Source: Crenothrix polyspora
Lineage (GTDB): Bacteria; Pseudomonadota; Gammaproteobacteria; Methylococcales; Methylomonadaceae
Length of the DNA: 58,099 nucleotides
Reading direction: 5' to 3'
Assembly: GCF_900163755.1 (NCBI RefSeq)
Contig: NZ_FUKI01000145.1
Coordinates: forward strand, 1-58,099
Both the position numbers and the translations under genes were made by a program. Below, piece after piece: positions 26,946-35,492 of the stretch (position 1 is the stretch's first letter; every line of letters begins with the position of its first letter). The notes beneath the pieces are model-generated. The model made no database searches. It had not been told where the DNA came from and saw nothing but the letters and a program-made list of their open reading frames with translations.

Positions 26946-26974
26946 CGTCAAAGCACCTTAAAGGTACTTTGACG
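26946..26974. terminator. Hairpin between convergent genes
   Basis: CGTCAAAG, an ACCT/AGGT inner stem and CTTTGACG form a strong hairpin in the 79-base gap between the DUF934 gene and the convergent histidine kinase gene. No T run follows on either side, so it may be a 3'-end stabiliser or shared weak terminator. Confidence 0.5.
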
Positions 26975-27009
26975 GCGCTGTATTGGCTCTATCCGAATGA
27001 ACACTCATT

Positions 27010-30000
27010 TTATACCTCATAAGCACGATACTCCCACAGCTTAGTCAATAACTTTGAATAACCATTCAACGAATCCTTAATTGAAATAATATCAAAACAA
27101 TCGATATACATGTTCAATTGCGCCGCATAATTCACCACTAAAGGAAACTGGTACTGCTGCCCTATAGCAAAAATACGCTCAGCAAAACGTGTCACATCAG
27201 AGATATTATTATTTTTAGCACAGCGGAGACACTCGGAACTTAATTCCTCTAGTTTTTCCAAAACTTCTGGCAAACAGGCCTCTTCTTCTGATGAAAGCGT
27301 TATCGCGCTGCTAATAGCCAATATGGACTCCTGGCAATCAAATAACAAAAAGCGTAATAACTCACCCATTAATTCAGTTTTTAACACCGGTTTACGCAAG
27401 TAACCGTCAAAATTTTCACTGCGTAAGCGTTCAAATTGATCAACCATGACTGAGGCGGTTAAAGCCACAATAGGTATAGCTGAAAATGATTTAATAGTCG
27501 CTGCGGCTTGATAACCATCCATGACCGGCATTCTAATATCCATTAAAATTAAATCAATTTTTTTGTTGCGTGCCAGCAAAACAGCATCTAAACCATTTTC
27601 TGCTTCTAAAATAACTAAACCTGTTTCCGAAAAATTTTCTTTTAACAAGCGTCTGTTATGCGCCACATCATCAACAATCAAAATAACCGCAGGATGAAAG
27701 CGAACCTGCTCATGCTGTAAAATAGACTCACTCAGCGGTTGTATAATTTCAGAAGAAATTTCCACATCGTACAAATTAACCGTAAAAATTGAGCCTTTTC
27801 CAACAATACTGACCAGCGATATTTCGCCACCCATCATTTCCGTCAACGCCTTGCTAATTGACAAGCCCAATCCAGTACCGCCGTATTTACGAATGTCTTG
27901 ACCATGCGATTGCTCAAACTCCTGAAAAATAACATTCTGCTGATCATCAGGTATACCTATGCCGGTATCTTCTACCGACACACAAAAATCTAACTGCGTA
28001 TCGCGGCGGTTATTGACACTGACCTTAATACGCACATAACCCACTTCAGTAAATTTAATCGCATTAGCAATTAAATTGAAAAAAATCTGCCGTAACCGTG
28101 TGGTATCCAGCAACAAATTTTTAGGCATCTCGGCATCAATATCTAAAATAAAATCGAGCTTTTTCTCGCGTACGCCCATCATAAAAATATTACTCAAATC
28201 AGTAAATAAATCATGGGGATTACACGGTTTTTTCTCGATATTCATTTTTCCCGCTTCAATTTTAGACAGGTCGAGTATATCGTTAACCAAGGTCAGTAAA
28301 TTATGCCCTGCTGACTGTATGGTTTGTACGAAAGATTTAAGCTTATGCTCTTTAATTTGTTCATTTAATAATTCAGTAAAGCCGATAATAGCGTTCATCG
28401 GTGTACGAATTTCATGACTCATACTGGATAAAAATTCAGATTTCGCCCGATTTGCCTGCTCAGCCTGCTCCTTGGCTTTTTCTAAGGCACTTTCTATTTT
28501 TTTACGTTCGGTAATATCCCAATTTACCCCCGTTATTCTAATATCTTCATTATCATCTTTAACCAATCTAGCGCCGCTATAAACCGTACGAATACCGCCG
28601 TCTGCCTGCATAATCCGATACTCAATATGATCTTGGCCACCGTGTTTTTGCATTTTAGCAAGCGATTGATAAATCAGTGCATGATCATCAACATGGATTT
28701 TGCTGAGCCATTCTTCAAATAGAACCTGGGGTTTTTTAATAATACCGACGATATCAAACATTTTGTCGTCAAAAATAAATGACGGCTGCTCATCCCATTT
28801 TAATTCCCATACCCCAAGCGATACAGCTTCTGCGGCTAATGCAAAACGCTCATTTAATAACACAACCTCTTGTTCACTTTTTTTACGACGACTGATTTCA
28901 TTGATTAAGCGCCGTATCCAATAAAAAATCAGCGTCAAAATCACTAAAAAACACGCGACAATTTGCGCTATTAGCACATAGTTTACTTTTTCGACAAAAC
29001 GGTCTTTACCCCAAGCATCACGAATTTTTTGTTTTTCACTCTGACTGATGGTACTTAACGCACGGTTAAATAACGGCACTAAGGGCGCAAATTCCTGCGT
29101 CATCGCAAAACCCAACTCGGTTTTAAACTCAGTTTTTCCAACAATTCGCACATTATTGATGCCTAATTCGGCTATATCGTAACTGGCTTGTGCAAGCGTG
29201 CAAAACAGCGCATCAAATTTACCCGTAGACACCGCAGTCAAACCATCCGGCACATTATTAACAACACTAAACCGAATAGCAGGGTAAGTGACATCACGGT
29301 AATTTTTAAAAATAGCTAATTTAAGATGTTTAATTTGTTCAACATTGTCCACATAATCCGCATCCGAGCGCATCACGATAACAATCGGGCTAGTAACATA
29401 CGAATGCGTGAAGGTCAGCTGTGGCATAAGCGTGGTTTCAATGGTCTTTGACAACACATCAACCTCACCTTTTTCCAGCTTTTCCAACGATTCACGCCAA
29501 GAACGCGTCTGAACAATATTAATTTTGATACCTAACATTTGCTCAATCAACTTCAAATGCTCAGCCACTATACCAATATAGCGGCCTTGATTATCAAAAC
29601 CCTCATAAGGCAACCAATTGGGATCACCTGCAAAACGCACAACGGGGTGCTGTTGCAGCCATTTTTTTTCGTGTTTGCTCACCACAACGGAAGCAATGGT
29701 GGCACTGCGACGATTAACAATGCTTTTTTTATGTGGGTTTTTTACGCCAGATATCGTATTCAATAGGTTTTGAAACATAGTAGCCACCATCGGTTGCCCA
29801 CGCCGCAACTCTGTACCTACTAAGTGGAAATCATCTGGCAAGACTGCTACAAACGCATTAAAATGATCGACAATATAGTCTTTAATCACATCATGCATGT
29901 CACTTAATACACCAACAACAGTGTATATAGTCTGCTTACTAACAACGAATACTTCTGTTACAAACGTTTCTAACTGCCCAGGTTGTGGGTGGGACTTTTT

Positions 30001-30411
30001 TTGAGTCGCACGATGCGGTGTAGCGACAGCAGTTATATCCGTCATTACACTTTTTAACGCACTGCCCAATATGCTTTGAGGTATAAAAATACACCGTAAC
30101 AATGGCTGACACGATTTAAAATGAGTCTGAAGTGTGGGGGCTTTATCGTCAATAGCTTTCGTTTCTGACAAGTTAGTTTCTTCTACACGCTTATCTGGTA
30201 AAACCTCGTGTATAACTCGGCTGCTGGGTTTCTGTAGCCGTGCTTGCTCATCAAAGTCTAAAAAATTTTTTAAATTGCTATTGACTGACAGGTAAAGTGG
30301 ACTAGGCTTTGTGGTATTACTGGATGCCAATCCACTGCTTAGCAAAGTAACAACCAAAACCAAAATACACTTAAAACACACTAATATCGATTGATTCAGA
30401 AAAATACCCAC
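27010..30411 (-). CDS. Hybrid sensor histidine kinase with periplasmic solute-binding sensor
   Basis: An 1133-residue membrane kinase. Order: signal/anchor (1-30), an unassigned region (about 31-245), an SBP_bac_3-like periplasmic domain (about 252-475), a membrane helix (477-500), PAS/PAC (520-637), HisKA with phospho-His H666 (SHEIRTPMN), HATPase (767-883; GTGLGLSI G-box), a receiver with D958 (ILMDIRMPVMDG), and a helical C-terminal domain resembling Hpt but without an obvious HxxKG. The start is GTG with a weak ribosome site. It lies 67 bases after an HD-GYP response regulator on the same strand, suggesting a pathway to c-di-GMP breakdown. The ligand of the sensor is unknown. Confidence 0.9.
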   Translation of the reverse strand: MGIFLNQSILVCFKCILVLVVTLLSSGLASSNTTKPSPLYLSVNSNLKNFLDFDEQARLQKPSSRVIHEVLPDKRVEETNLSETKAIDDKAPTLQTHFKSCQPLLRCIFIPQSILGSALKSVMTDITAVATPHRATQKKSHPQPGQLETFVTEVFVVSKQTIYTVVGVLSDMHDVIKDYIVDHFNAFVAVLPDDFHLVGTELRRGQPMVATMFQNLLNTISGVKNPHKKSIVNRRSATIASVVVSKHEKKWLQQHPVVRFAGDPNWLPYEGFDNQGRYIGIVAEHLKLIEQMLGIKINIVQTRSWRESLEKLEKGEVDVLSKTIETTLMPQLTFTHSYVTSPIVIVMRSDADYVDNVEQIKHLKLAIFKNYRDVTYPAIRFSVVNNVPDGLTAVSTGKFDALFCTLAQASYDIAELGINNVRIVGKTEFKTELGFAMTQEFAPLVPLFNRALSTISQSEKQKIRDAWGKDRFVEKVNYVLIAQIVACFLVILTLIFYWIRRLINEISRRKKSEQEVVLLNERFALAAEAVSLGVWELKWDEQPSFIFDDKMFDIVGIIKKPQVLFEEWLSKIHVDDHALIYQSLAKMQKHGGQDHIEYRIMQADGGIRTVYSGARLVKDDNEDIRITGVNWDITERKKIESALEKAKEQAEQANRAKSEFLSSMSHEIRTPMNAIIGFTELLNEQIKEHKLKSFVQTIQSAGHNLLTLVNDILDLSKIEAGKMNIEKKPCNPHDLFTDLSNIFMMGVREKKLDFILDIDAEMPKNLLLDTTRLRQIFFNLIANAIKFTEVGYVRIKVSVNNRRDTQLDFCVSVEDTGIGIPDDQQNVIFQEFEQSHGQDIRKYGGTGLGLSISKALTEMMGGEISLVSIVGKGSIFTVNLYDVEISSEIIQPLSESILQHEQVRFHPAVILIVDDVAHNRRLLKENFSETGLVILEAENGLDAVLLARNKKIDLILMDIRMPVMDGYQAAATIKSFSAIPIVALTASVMVDQFERLRSENFDGYLRKPVLKTELMGELLRFLLFDCQESILAISSAITLSSEEEACLPEVLEKLEELSSECLRCAKNNNISDVTRFAERIFAIGQQYQFPLVVNYAAQLNMYIDCFDIISIKDSLNGYSKLLTKLWEYRAYEV

Positions 30412-30478
30412 ACCCTAAATCAAGGTATTTAACAGCCTAATACGCTGTATAAATGCAATAATTTAATAAAAAATCGTT

Positions 30479-31534
30479 TCACTGCGGATTGACAATAGCA
30501 ATAAATTCATCCAAATGCGCTATAAAAATATCAACCAACTCAGGATCAAACTGGACTCCACTGCGCTCTTTAATGTATGTCACCACATCAACTGTCTCCC
30601 ATGCTTTTTTGTAGCGCCTGGAATGCGTTAATGCATCAAACACATCTGCCAGCGCAATAATACGACCATAAATATGAATATCTTCACCCTGTAAACCACG
30701 CGGATAACCTTTGCCATTCCATTTTTCATGATGCTCATGGGCAATAATAGCCGCCGCTTTAATCAATTTTCGATCAGAATAGCGTAATAATTCATAGCCA
30801 TTGTTGGCGTGTTTCTTCATGATTTCAAAGTCGTTTTCGCTGTAACTGCCTTCTTTATGCAAAATTTCAGCCGGTACCGTCAACTTACCAATATCATGCA
30901 TGGGCGCCGCATGATAAAGCACTTCTATATCATCCTCAGTCATGCTTGGGTGATATTTAGCCAATAATGCGGAAATTTCGGAAACCCGCTTAATATGCTT
31001 GCCCGTCTCATCCGAGGTAGATTCCATTAATTCGGTAAGAATATAAATCATCTCCTTTTGATTATCTTCTAATTCGGTCAGTAATCTGATTTTTTCATAC
31101 TTCGCTTTATTTTCCAGCAAAATATTATGATATTTCAGCAGCTCTTTGGCACGATAGAGCTCAATATGGGTTTTGACACGCGCCAATAATTCATTAGCGA
31201 AAAACGGTTTTGTTATGTAATCGACAGCGCCTTGTACAAATCCTTTTGAGATGGAATCAACATCGGTTTTCGCTGTTAAGAATATAATAGGGATATCTTT
31301 AGTTGCCGGATTGGCCTTAATTTCTTCGCACGTTTCAAAACCATCTATGCCAGGCATCATAATATCGAGCAAAATGAGTTGAAACTGCTCTGGCTCTTCT
31401 CTAAGTAACTCTAAAGCCTCAACACCACTGTGCGCAAAAGAAAAATCGTAATTATCTTCCTTGAGAATATTCATCGCAATTCGAATATTATCGACCACAT
31501 CATCAACAATCAGGATTCGATCATTCTTAATCAT
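30479..31534 (-). CDS. Response regulator with HD-GYP phosphodiesterase domain
   Basis: A 351-residue two-domain protein: an N-terminal receiver (ILIVDDVVDN, phospho-Asp in LILLDIMMPGIDGFE, Lys in YITKPF), a coiled linker, and an HD-GYP domain. The metal-site HD (PMHDIGKL), the HEHHEKWNGKGYPRGL GYP loop and ALADVFDALT are intact, so c-di-GMP hydrolysis is expected. The ATG at 31534 is preferred over a TTG two codons earlier. It is upstream of the hybrid kinase gene, which is a plausible partner. Confidence 0.92.
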   Translation of the reverse strand: MIKNDRILIVDDVVDNIRIAMNILKEDNYDFSFAHSGVEALELLREEPEQFQLILLDIMMPGIDGFETCEEIKANPATKDIPIIFLTAKTDVDSISKGFVQGAVDYITKPFFANELLARVKTHIELYRAKELLKYHNILLENKAKYEKIRLLTELEDNQKEMIYILTELMESTSDETGKHIKRVSEISALLAKYHPSMTEDDIEVLYHAAPMHDIGKLTVPAEILHKEGSYSENDFEIMKKHANNGYELLRYSDRKLIKAAAIIAHEHHEKWNGKGYPRGLQGEDIHIYGRIIALADVFDALTHSRRYKKAWETVDVVTYIKERSGVQFDPELVDIFIAHLDEFIAIVNPQ

Positions 31535-31620
31535 TAACAATATCTACCCAAGTTGATGTGAATTAAATTACTCGTTAACCTAAACTCTTAGCCGCTAAAA
31601 ATAGGCTATACACATAAAAG

Positions 31621-31767
31621 CGACCTAATTTAATGCGGAACAAAGTGTAATGCTACTGTAGATTGGGGTAAGATGAGGTAACCGAACCCCAACACATAAT
31701 GCACCGCATCGTTGGGGTTTGTTAGCTAACCCAACTTACAAAACATGTCCCAGCTTAATAAGTAGCC
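31621..31767. repeat. Interspersed repeat, GGGACAAAA-type, diverged copy
   Basis: The right end (CCCAACTTAC...CATGTCCCAGCTTAATAAGTAGCC across 31730-31767) follows the same motif order as the right ends of the repeats at 6512-6665 and 33133-33280. The left end (TAATGCGGAACAAAG, then GTAGATTGGGG) is a weaker inverted match. The centre includes an AATGCACCGCATCGTTGGGG segment found in many dispersed bacterial repeats. Membership is probable, not certain. Confidence 0.45.
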
Positions 31768-31776
31768 ATATTATAA

Positions 31777-31841
31777 CTACCCACTTAAAGTCAGACAGTT
31801 AAGTTGTGCGCTGCCAGGTGTCCCCACTTTAAAGTAGGTAA
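31777..31841. repeat. Short palindrome with ends like the 6312-6454 element
   Basis: CTACCCACTTAAAG at 31777 is inversely matched by CTTTAAAGTAGGTA ending at 31840, and the next bases (AGACAGTTAAG) resemble the right-end interior of the 6312-6454 element. It looks like a small deletion derivative of that family. Confidence 0.45.
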
Positions 31842-32089
31842 CCAAAACATGCAGGGGTTTAAGCATCTCATAACGCCGTTTTATCTGTCAAGCTGTAAAA
31901 AAATTATCGATTGTGTGTCAATACAAAAGTCATATCAACGCCCAATATTAAACGCAACTAACAATAACGTTTTAGCGTTCATTTTTTGACAATATCCGTT
32001 AAAATCATAGCGCTATTTCAGCTTTTCAGCCGATAATCTGCTTATTCAATCTAACCGGCTTACCGTCTAAACATTTTAAATTTTTTACT

Positions 32090-33130
32090 ATGAAAACAAC
32101 AACATATTACAAACTAACTACCATCATGGTCGCTGTGCTGCTCGCACTGGCAAATGTCAGTTGTGTAAAACAAAAAGACTTAAAAAAACTAAGCGGCAAC
32201 ACCCAAGGCACAAGCTATCACATCAGTTTTTGGAGCAACACACCAGCCGATTTAAAGACCGTTGAGAAAAATTTAAACACTGAACTTGCCCGTATTGATC
32301 AACAACTGTCTAACTACCGTCCTGACTCAGCGATTGAACAATTTAATGCCCTTATTAGTGATCAAGCACTGCCGGTTGATGCTGAAATTGTCAATTTGAT
32401 TGAACAAGCGCGAGCCGTTAGCATCGCCAGTGACGGTTGTTATGATCTAACCATAAAACCGTTATTTGATTTATGGGGCTTTAATCACGATCAGTTATCA
32501 GCACCTGATGCAGCAACGTTAAAATCTACTTTGCAAAACATTGGTCTTACGCAATTGGAGCGCTTAGATGCCACACATCTGCGTAAACACAACGCTAATT
32601 TACGCATCGATTTGTCTTCAATTGGCCAAGGTTATAGCGTTAATCGCATCAGCAACCTATTGGAACAACAACATATTGACAATTATTTAGTAGAAATTGG
32701 TGGTGAATTGCAAACACGCGGACAAAAACCAGATGGTAAACCTTGGCGTATTGCGTTAGAAAAGCCTTTATCAGGTGAACGGACACTGCATAAAATTATT
32801 ACTATACAACGTACCACGCCTTTAGCAATCATGACATCGGGTACTTATCGGCATTATTTTGACGTTGATGGCATACGTTACAGCCATATTTTGGATGCCC
32901 GCACTGGCAAACCTGTCACCCATAGCACGGTATCGGTTTCGGTATTGCATGATGACGCTACACAAGCCGACGCGTGGTCTACCGCGTTACTGTGCCTGGG
33001 CAAAACTGCCGGCTTAGCAGCCGCCAATAAAGCCGGTATTGCTGCGTTATTTATTGAACAACAAGGCCACGCATTTAATGAATTTAACAGTGCCGCTATG
33101 GCCACACTACAACAAGTGTCAATTAAATAA
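32090..33130 (+). CDS. apbE: FAD:protein FMN transferase ApbE
   Basis: A 346-residue lipoprotein (lipobox ANVSC, Cys25) on the periplasmic side of the inner membrane. It transfers FMN from FAD to a threonine of target proteins such as Nqr/Rnf subunits. The GTSYHISFW start, DLSSIGQGYSVNRI, YLVEIGGEL, AIMTSGTYRHYF, YSHILDARTG and ATQADAWSTALLCLG motifs are present. No Nqr or Rnf gene is in the window, so the target lies elsewhere. Confidence 0.94.
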   Translation: MKTTTYYKLTTIMVAVLLALANVSCVKQKDLKKLSGNTQGTSYHISFWSNTPADLKTVEKNLNTELARIDQQLSNYRPDSAIEQFNALISDQALPVDAEIVNLIEQARAVSIASDGCYDLTIKPLFDLWGFNHDQLSAPDAATLKSTLQNIGLTQLERLDATHLRKHNANLRIDLSSIGQGYSVNRISNLLEQQHIDNYLVEIGGELQTRGQKPDGKPWRIALEKPLSGERTLHKIITIQRTTPLAIMTSGTYRHYFDVDGIRYSHILDARTGKPVTHSTVSVSVLHDDATQADAWSTALLCLGKTAGLAAANKAGIAALFIEQQGHAFNEFNSAAMATLQQVSIK

Positions 33131-33132
33131 CA

Positions 33133-33280
33133 GGCTACCAACGGAGCAAAAAATAATAACATTCAAATAGGTTGGGCTACCTGCTGCTTGGCAATCCAAC
33201 ATTTACAATGCGTTGGGAATGTTGGGGTTGATAAAAGCGTTTAACCCAACCTACATCTTGTCCCTTATTAAGGGGTAGCC
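33133..33280. repeat. Interspersed repeat, GGGACAAAA-type, copy 2
   Basis: 148 bp bounded by GGCTACC (33133) and GGTAGCC (ending 33280). It shares with the 6512-6665 copy the run AAAAAATAATAACATTCA, then a TAGGTTGG, TTGGCAA, CCAACATTTA, AATGC, GTTGGG, AAAAGCGTT, AACCCAA, CTACAT and TTGTCCCTTATTAAG series in the same order. It begins 2 bases after the apbE stop and could act as its 3' hairpin. Confidence 0.7.
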
Positions 33281-33388
33281 AAATAACGCAAAGTCGTCAA
33301 GCAATACGCATAATTCGCTATAACAACATGATTATTAGCAAGTTAGATCAAAAATATCAAAAAAATATTGGCTTGACGTTGCCTAACT

Positions 33389-34267
33389 TCAGTTTTTTGC
33401 TGGCAATGTCTTAAGCCATGCCAATGTCCAAGCCGCCACCTGATCACGCCACACTTGCGATGAAAATGTATGATCAGCACCCACAGAATCGTGTCGAGTA
33501 ACACGCGAATTGGCTAATAATGTACGCCATTTTTTATCATGCTTAAAGGTTTCTTTAAACTCATCGGCGGTTAAGTCTCTGCCACTTAAAATTAGTAACA
33601 CCGGATGTTGAAAGCGTTGCAAACATTCACGTAGTCGCGTTGGTAAATCTAGCGCATCGTCAACAAGCTCGGCTTTCGACATAGCCACTGAATACACCGT
33701 TTTATTGCGCATGAATTTTTTACGTAAATTCAATAATGAAACAACCGATTGCCGATACTCAAATTTCAGGCTGAAAACTTTACGCCACAGTTCTGGATTG
33801 ACCAAACGTTGCAAATAATAATATTTAAGATATGTTTTTGCCGCACCGCGTTCGGTAAATACCCAAGGATTGAGTAGCGCCAGACCTTTTACCCGTAAAT
33901 CTTGATAGGCGTAAAACAGTGCCGCTGAAGCTGCATCACACAAGCCCCACAGCACCACGCCACGCAGTTCAGGGCATGCCTGATAAAACGCAGTGATAGC
34001 GGCGTTAATATCATCATCTACCGCCGCAAATGAGCGCATATCGCCTTCAGAATCACCCATACCTCGGTAATCAAAACGCATTACCGGCACACCGTTTGCC
34101 GCTAGCAGCCGCGCCAATAAGACAAACTGCCGATGGCTGCCAACACGGTATTGCGGGCCACCCACTACCAGCACCACACCTAAACCGCTCGACTCAGCAG
34201 CGTGATGAACAATCGCTGTTAAATAGTCACCCTGACATTGAAAAACAAGAGGCGTTTCTGTGTGCAT
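33389..34267 (-). CDS. Exosortase A system-associated hydrolase 1
   Basis: A 292-residue alpha/beta hydrolase matching the family found with exosortase A/PEP-CTERM loci. Diagnostic segments are VVGGPQYRVGSHRQFVLLARLLA and MRFDYRGMGDSEGD, followed by a nucleophile-elbow region (VLWGLCDAASAAL, where Cys replaces the usual Ser) and a late HxxGADHTF with the catalytic His. I use the ATG at 34267; a TTG at 34291 would overlap hydrolase 2. It is third in an ACP-hydrolase 2-hydrolase 1 unit. The substrate is unknown; a role in EPS or surface-anchor lipid chemistry is proposed for such loci. Confidence 0.87.
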   Translation of the reverse strand: MHTETPLVFQCQGDYLTAIVHHAAESSGLGVVLVVGGPQYRVGSHRQFVLLARLLAANGVPVMRFDYRGMGDSEGDMRSFAAVDDDINAAITAFYQACPELRGVVLWGLCDAASAALFYAYQDLRVKGLALLNPWVFTERGAAKTYLKYYYLQRLVNPELWRKVFSLKFEYRQSVVSLLNLRKKFMRNKTVYSVAMSKAELVDDALDLPTRLRECLQRFQHPVLLILSGRDLTADEFKETFKHDKKWRTLLANSRVTRHDSVGADHTFSSQVWRDQVAAWTLAWLKTLPAKN

Positions 34268-34278
34268 TATTGAGTCAT

Positions 34279-35109
34279 TTAAATAAGGCAATTAAGCGAT
34301 TCACTTAATAAAGCCGGTACGTCAGTAATTTCTTGAGTAGTCCAAAAAGAGTGCCCAACCACGGTTTTTATCACAATAGCTTTACCCTTACTGTCTTGCT
34401 CTTCAGCCCATTTTAAAGTATTTGGTGCTGCGAGTTTTTGACTATGGCCAACCACTTCAATAACGCTTATTCGCTCCACACTGCTGATATCAATATCATA
34501 CGCAGATAATGCCAGCAACGGCATAACAACCTCAGGCGACAACGCATAACCTGCCACCTCAACAACACCGCCATCAAGCAATTGCTGTTTTAAATCACTG
34601 GTTTTTTCTTGTGGCGCGTCTTTATCCATCATGGCCGCAGCAAGACGTAAGCGTAAAAATTGCATAACAAACAATTCGCCATTTAACACCGGCTGCCAAC
34701 AAAGCACATGATTAATCTTAAGTACTGTATAAGAAGCAAAATCCAGCGCCAATAACGCCCCTGTGCGTAATCCCCACAAAGTAATCGCCGTTGCGCCTTG
34801 TTCTAGTAGCCACAAACATGCCGCGGTAATATCCTGCTTCCAAAGCAGCCAGCTCGCTGCAGAAAAATCACCGGCACTGTCGCCTGTGCCAAACAAATCT
34901 ATAACCAATACAGCATAGCCCTTATTAGCAAAGCTTTGCGCCTGCAAAGCCACCATACGCCGCGATTTGTTCATTTCTTCTGCAAACGCTGGAATATGTA
35001 AGATAAAACCTTGGGCAGCGGCTACATTCTGGGCGGGATAAAACACCGAAAACAACGCACGTCCTTCGCTATTCAAAAAGAAAGGTGAAAAAGGCGCAGT
35101 CGAAGTCAC
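34279..35109 (-). CDS. Exosortase A system-associated hydrolase 2
   Basis: A 276-residue alpha/beta hydrolase. Family features are PFFLNSEGRALFSVFYP, LHIPAFAEEMNKSRRM, AVLVIDLFGTGDSAGDFS and the elbow-like LWGLRTGALLAL, in which Arg replaces the usual nucleophile position, as is common in this family. A late GHSFWTTQEI supplies a His. The start is GTG overlapping the ACP stop (GTGA). It is co-transcribed with the ACP and hydrolase 1 genes; exosortase itself is not in the window. Confidence 0.86.
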   Translation of the reverse strand: MTSTAPFSPFFLNSEGRALFSVFYPAQNVAAAQGFILHIPAFAEEMNKSRRMVALQAQSFANKGYAVLVIDLFGTGDSAGDFSAASWLLWKQDITAACLWLLEQGATAITLWGLRTGALLALDFASYTVLKINHVLCWQPVLNGELFVMQFLRLRLAAAMMDKDAPQEKTSDLKQQLLDGGVVEVAGYALSPEVVMPLLALSAYDIDISSVERISVIEVVGHSQKLAAPNTLKWAEEQDSKGKAIVIKTVVGHSFWTTQEITDVPALLSESLNCLI

Positions 35110-35357
35110 GATACTACGCCAACCTTGTATTCAACAAATTTTACCAACGAACCTACGGTTTCAAAAACAGTCGCGTCAATTTCATCATCGTCAACAAAAA
35201 AACCGTATTGCTCTTCCAGCGCAGTTAATATGGACACCACCGCCATCGAATCCATTTCAGGTACAGCACCTAATAAAGCTGATTCCATCGTTAAATGATC
35301 AATCGTTTCGGGAGATTGCAAAACTGAACTTAACACACTTTTAACATCATTGAACAC
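35106..35357 (-). CDS. Acyl carrier protein, exosortase-associated type
   Basis: An 83-residue acyl carrier protein. The phosphopantetheine Ser is in the EMDSMAVVSIL motif on helix 2, preceded by a short acidic helix, and followed by TALEEQYGFFVDDDEI. It differs from the fatty-acid AcpP (DSLD) and fits the carriers found with exosortase A loci. The start is GTG with a weak ribosome site. It is the first gene of the three-gene unit and probably carries an acyl group for chemistry performed elsewhere in the locus. Confidence 0.86.
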   Translation of the reverse strand: MFNDVKSVLSSVLQSPETIDHLTMESALLGAVPEMDSMAVVSILTALEEQYGFFVDDDEIDATVFETVGSLVKFVEYKVGVVS

Positions 35358-35492
35358 AGGCTAAACATCCTAGAAAATAGTTGTATGATGACACTATCCA
35401 TTACTTTGAAAAAGATTGTCAATATTTTAATTAAATGTGGCTATAAAAATACACTTTTTTATAAGCATACCTGCTAAACAAAGCCAGTCATA

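Larger units (their letters stand above)
31535..32089. other. Repeat-bearing intergenic region
   Basis: A 555-base divergent gap between the response regulator and apbE. It holds a diverged GGGACAAAA-type repeat (31621-31767) and a small palindrome sharing ends with the 6312-6454 element (31777-31841); these are listed separately. A TTGACA at 31986 could be a -35 for apbE but no good -10 follows. No gene supported. Confidence 0.5.

Noticed and set aside
31804-31989. 61-codon rightward frame before apbE
   Set aside because: It covers a repeat remnant and lacks coding character.
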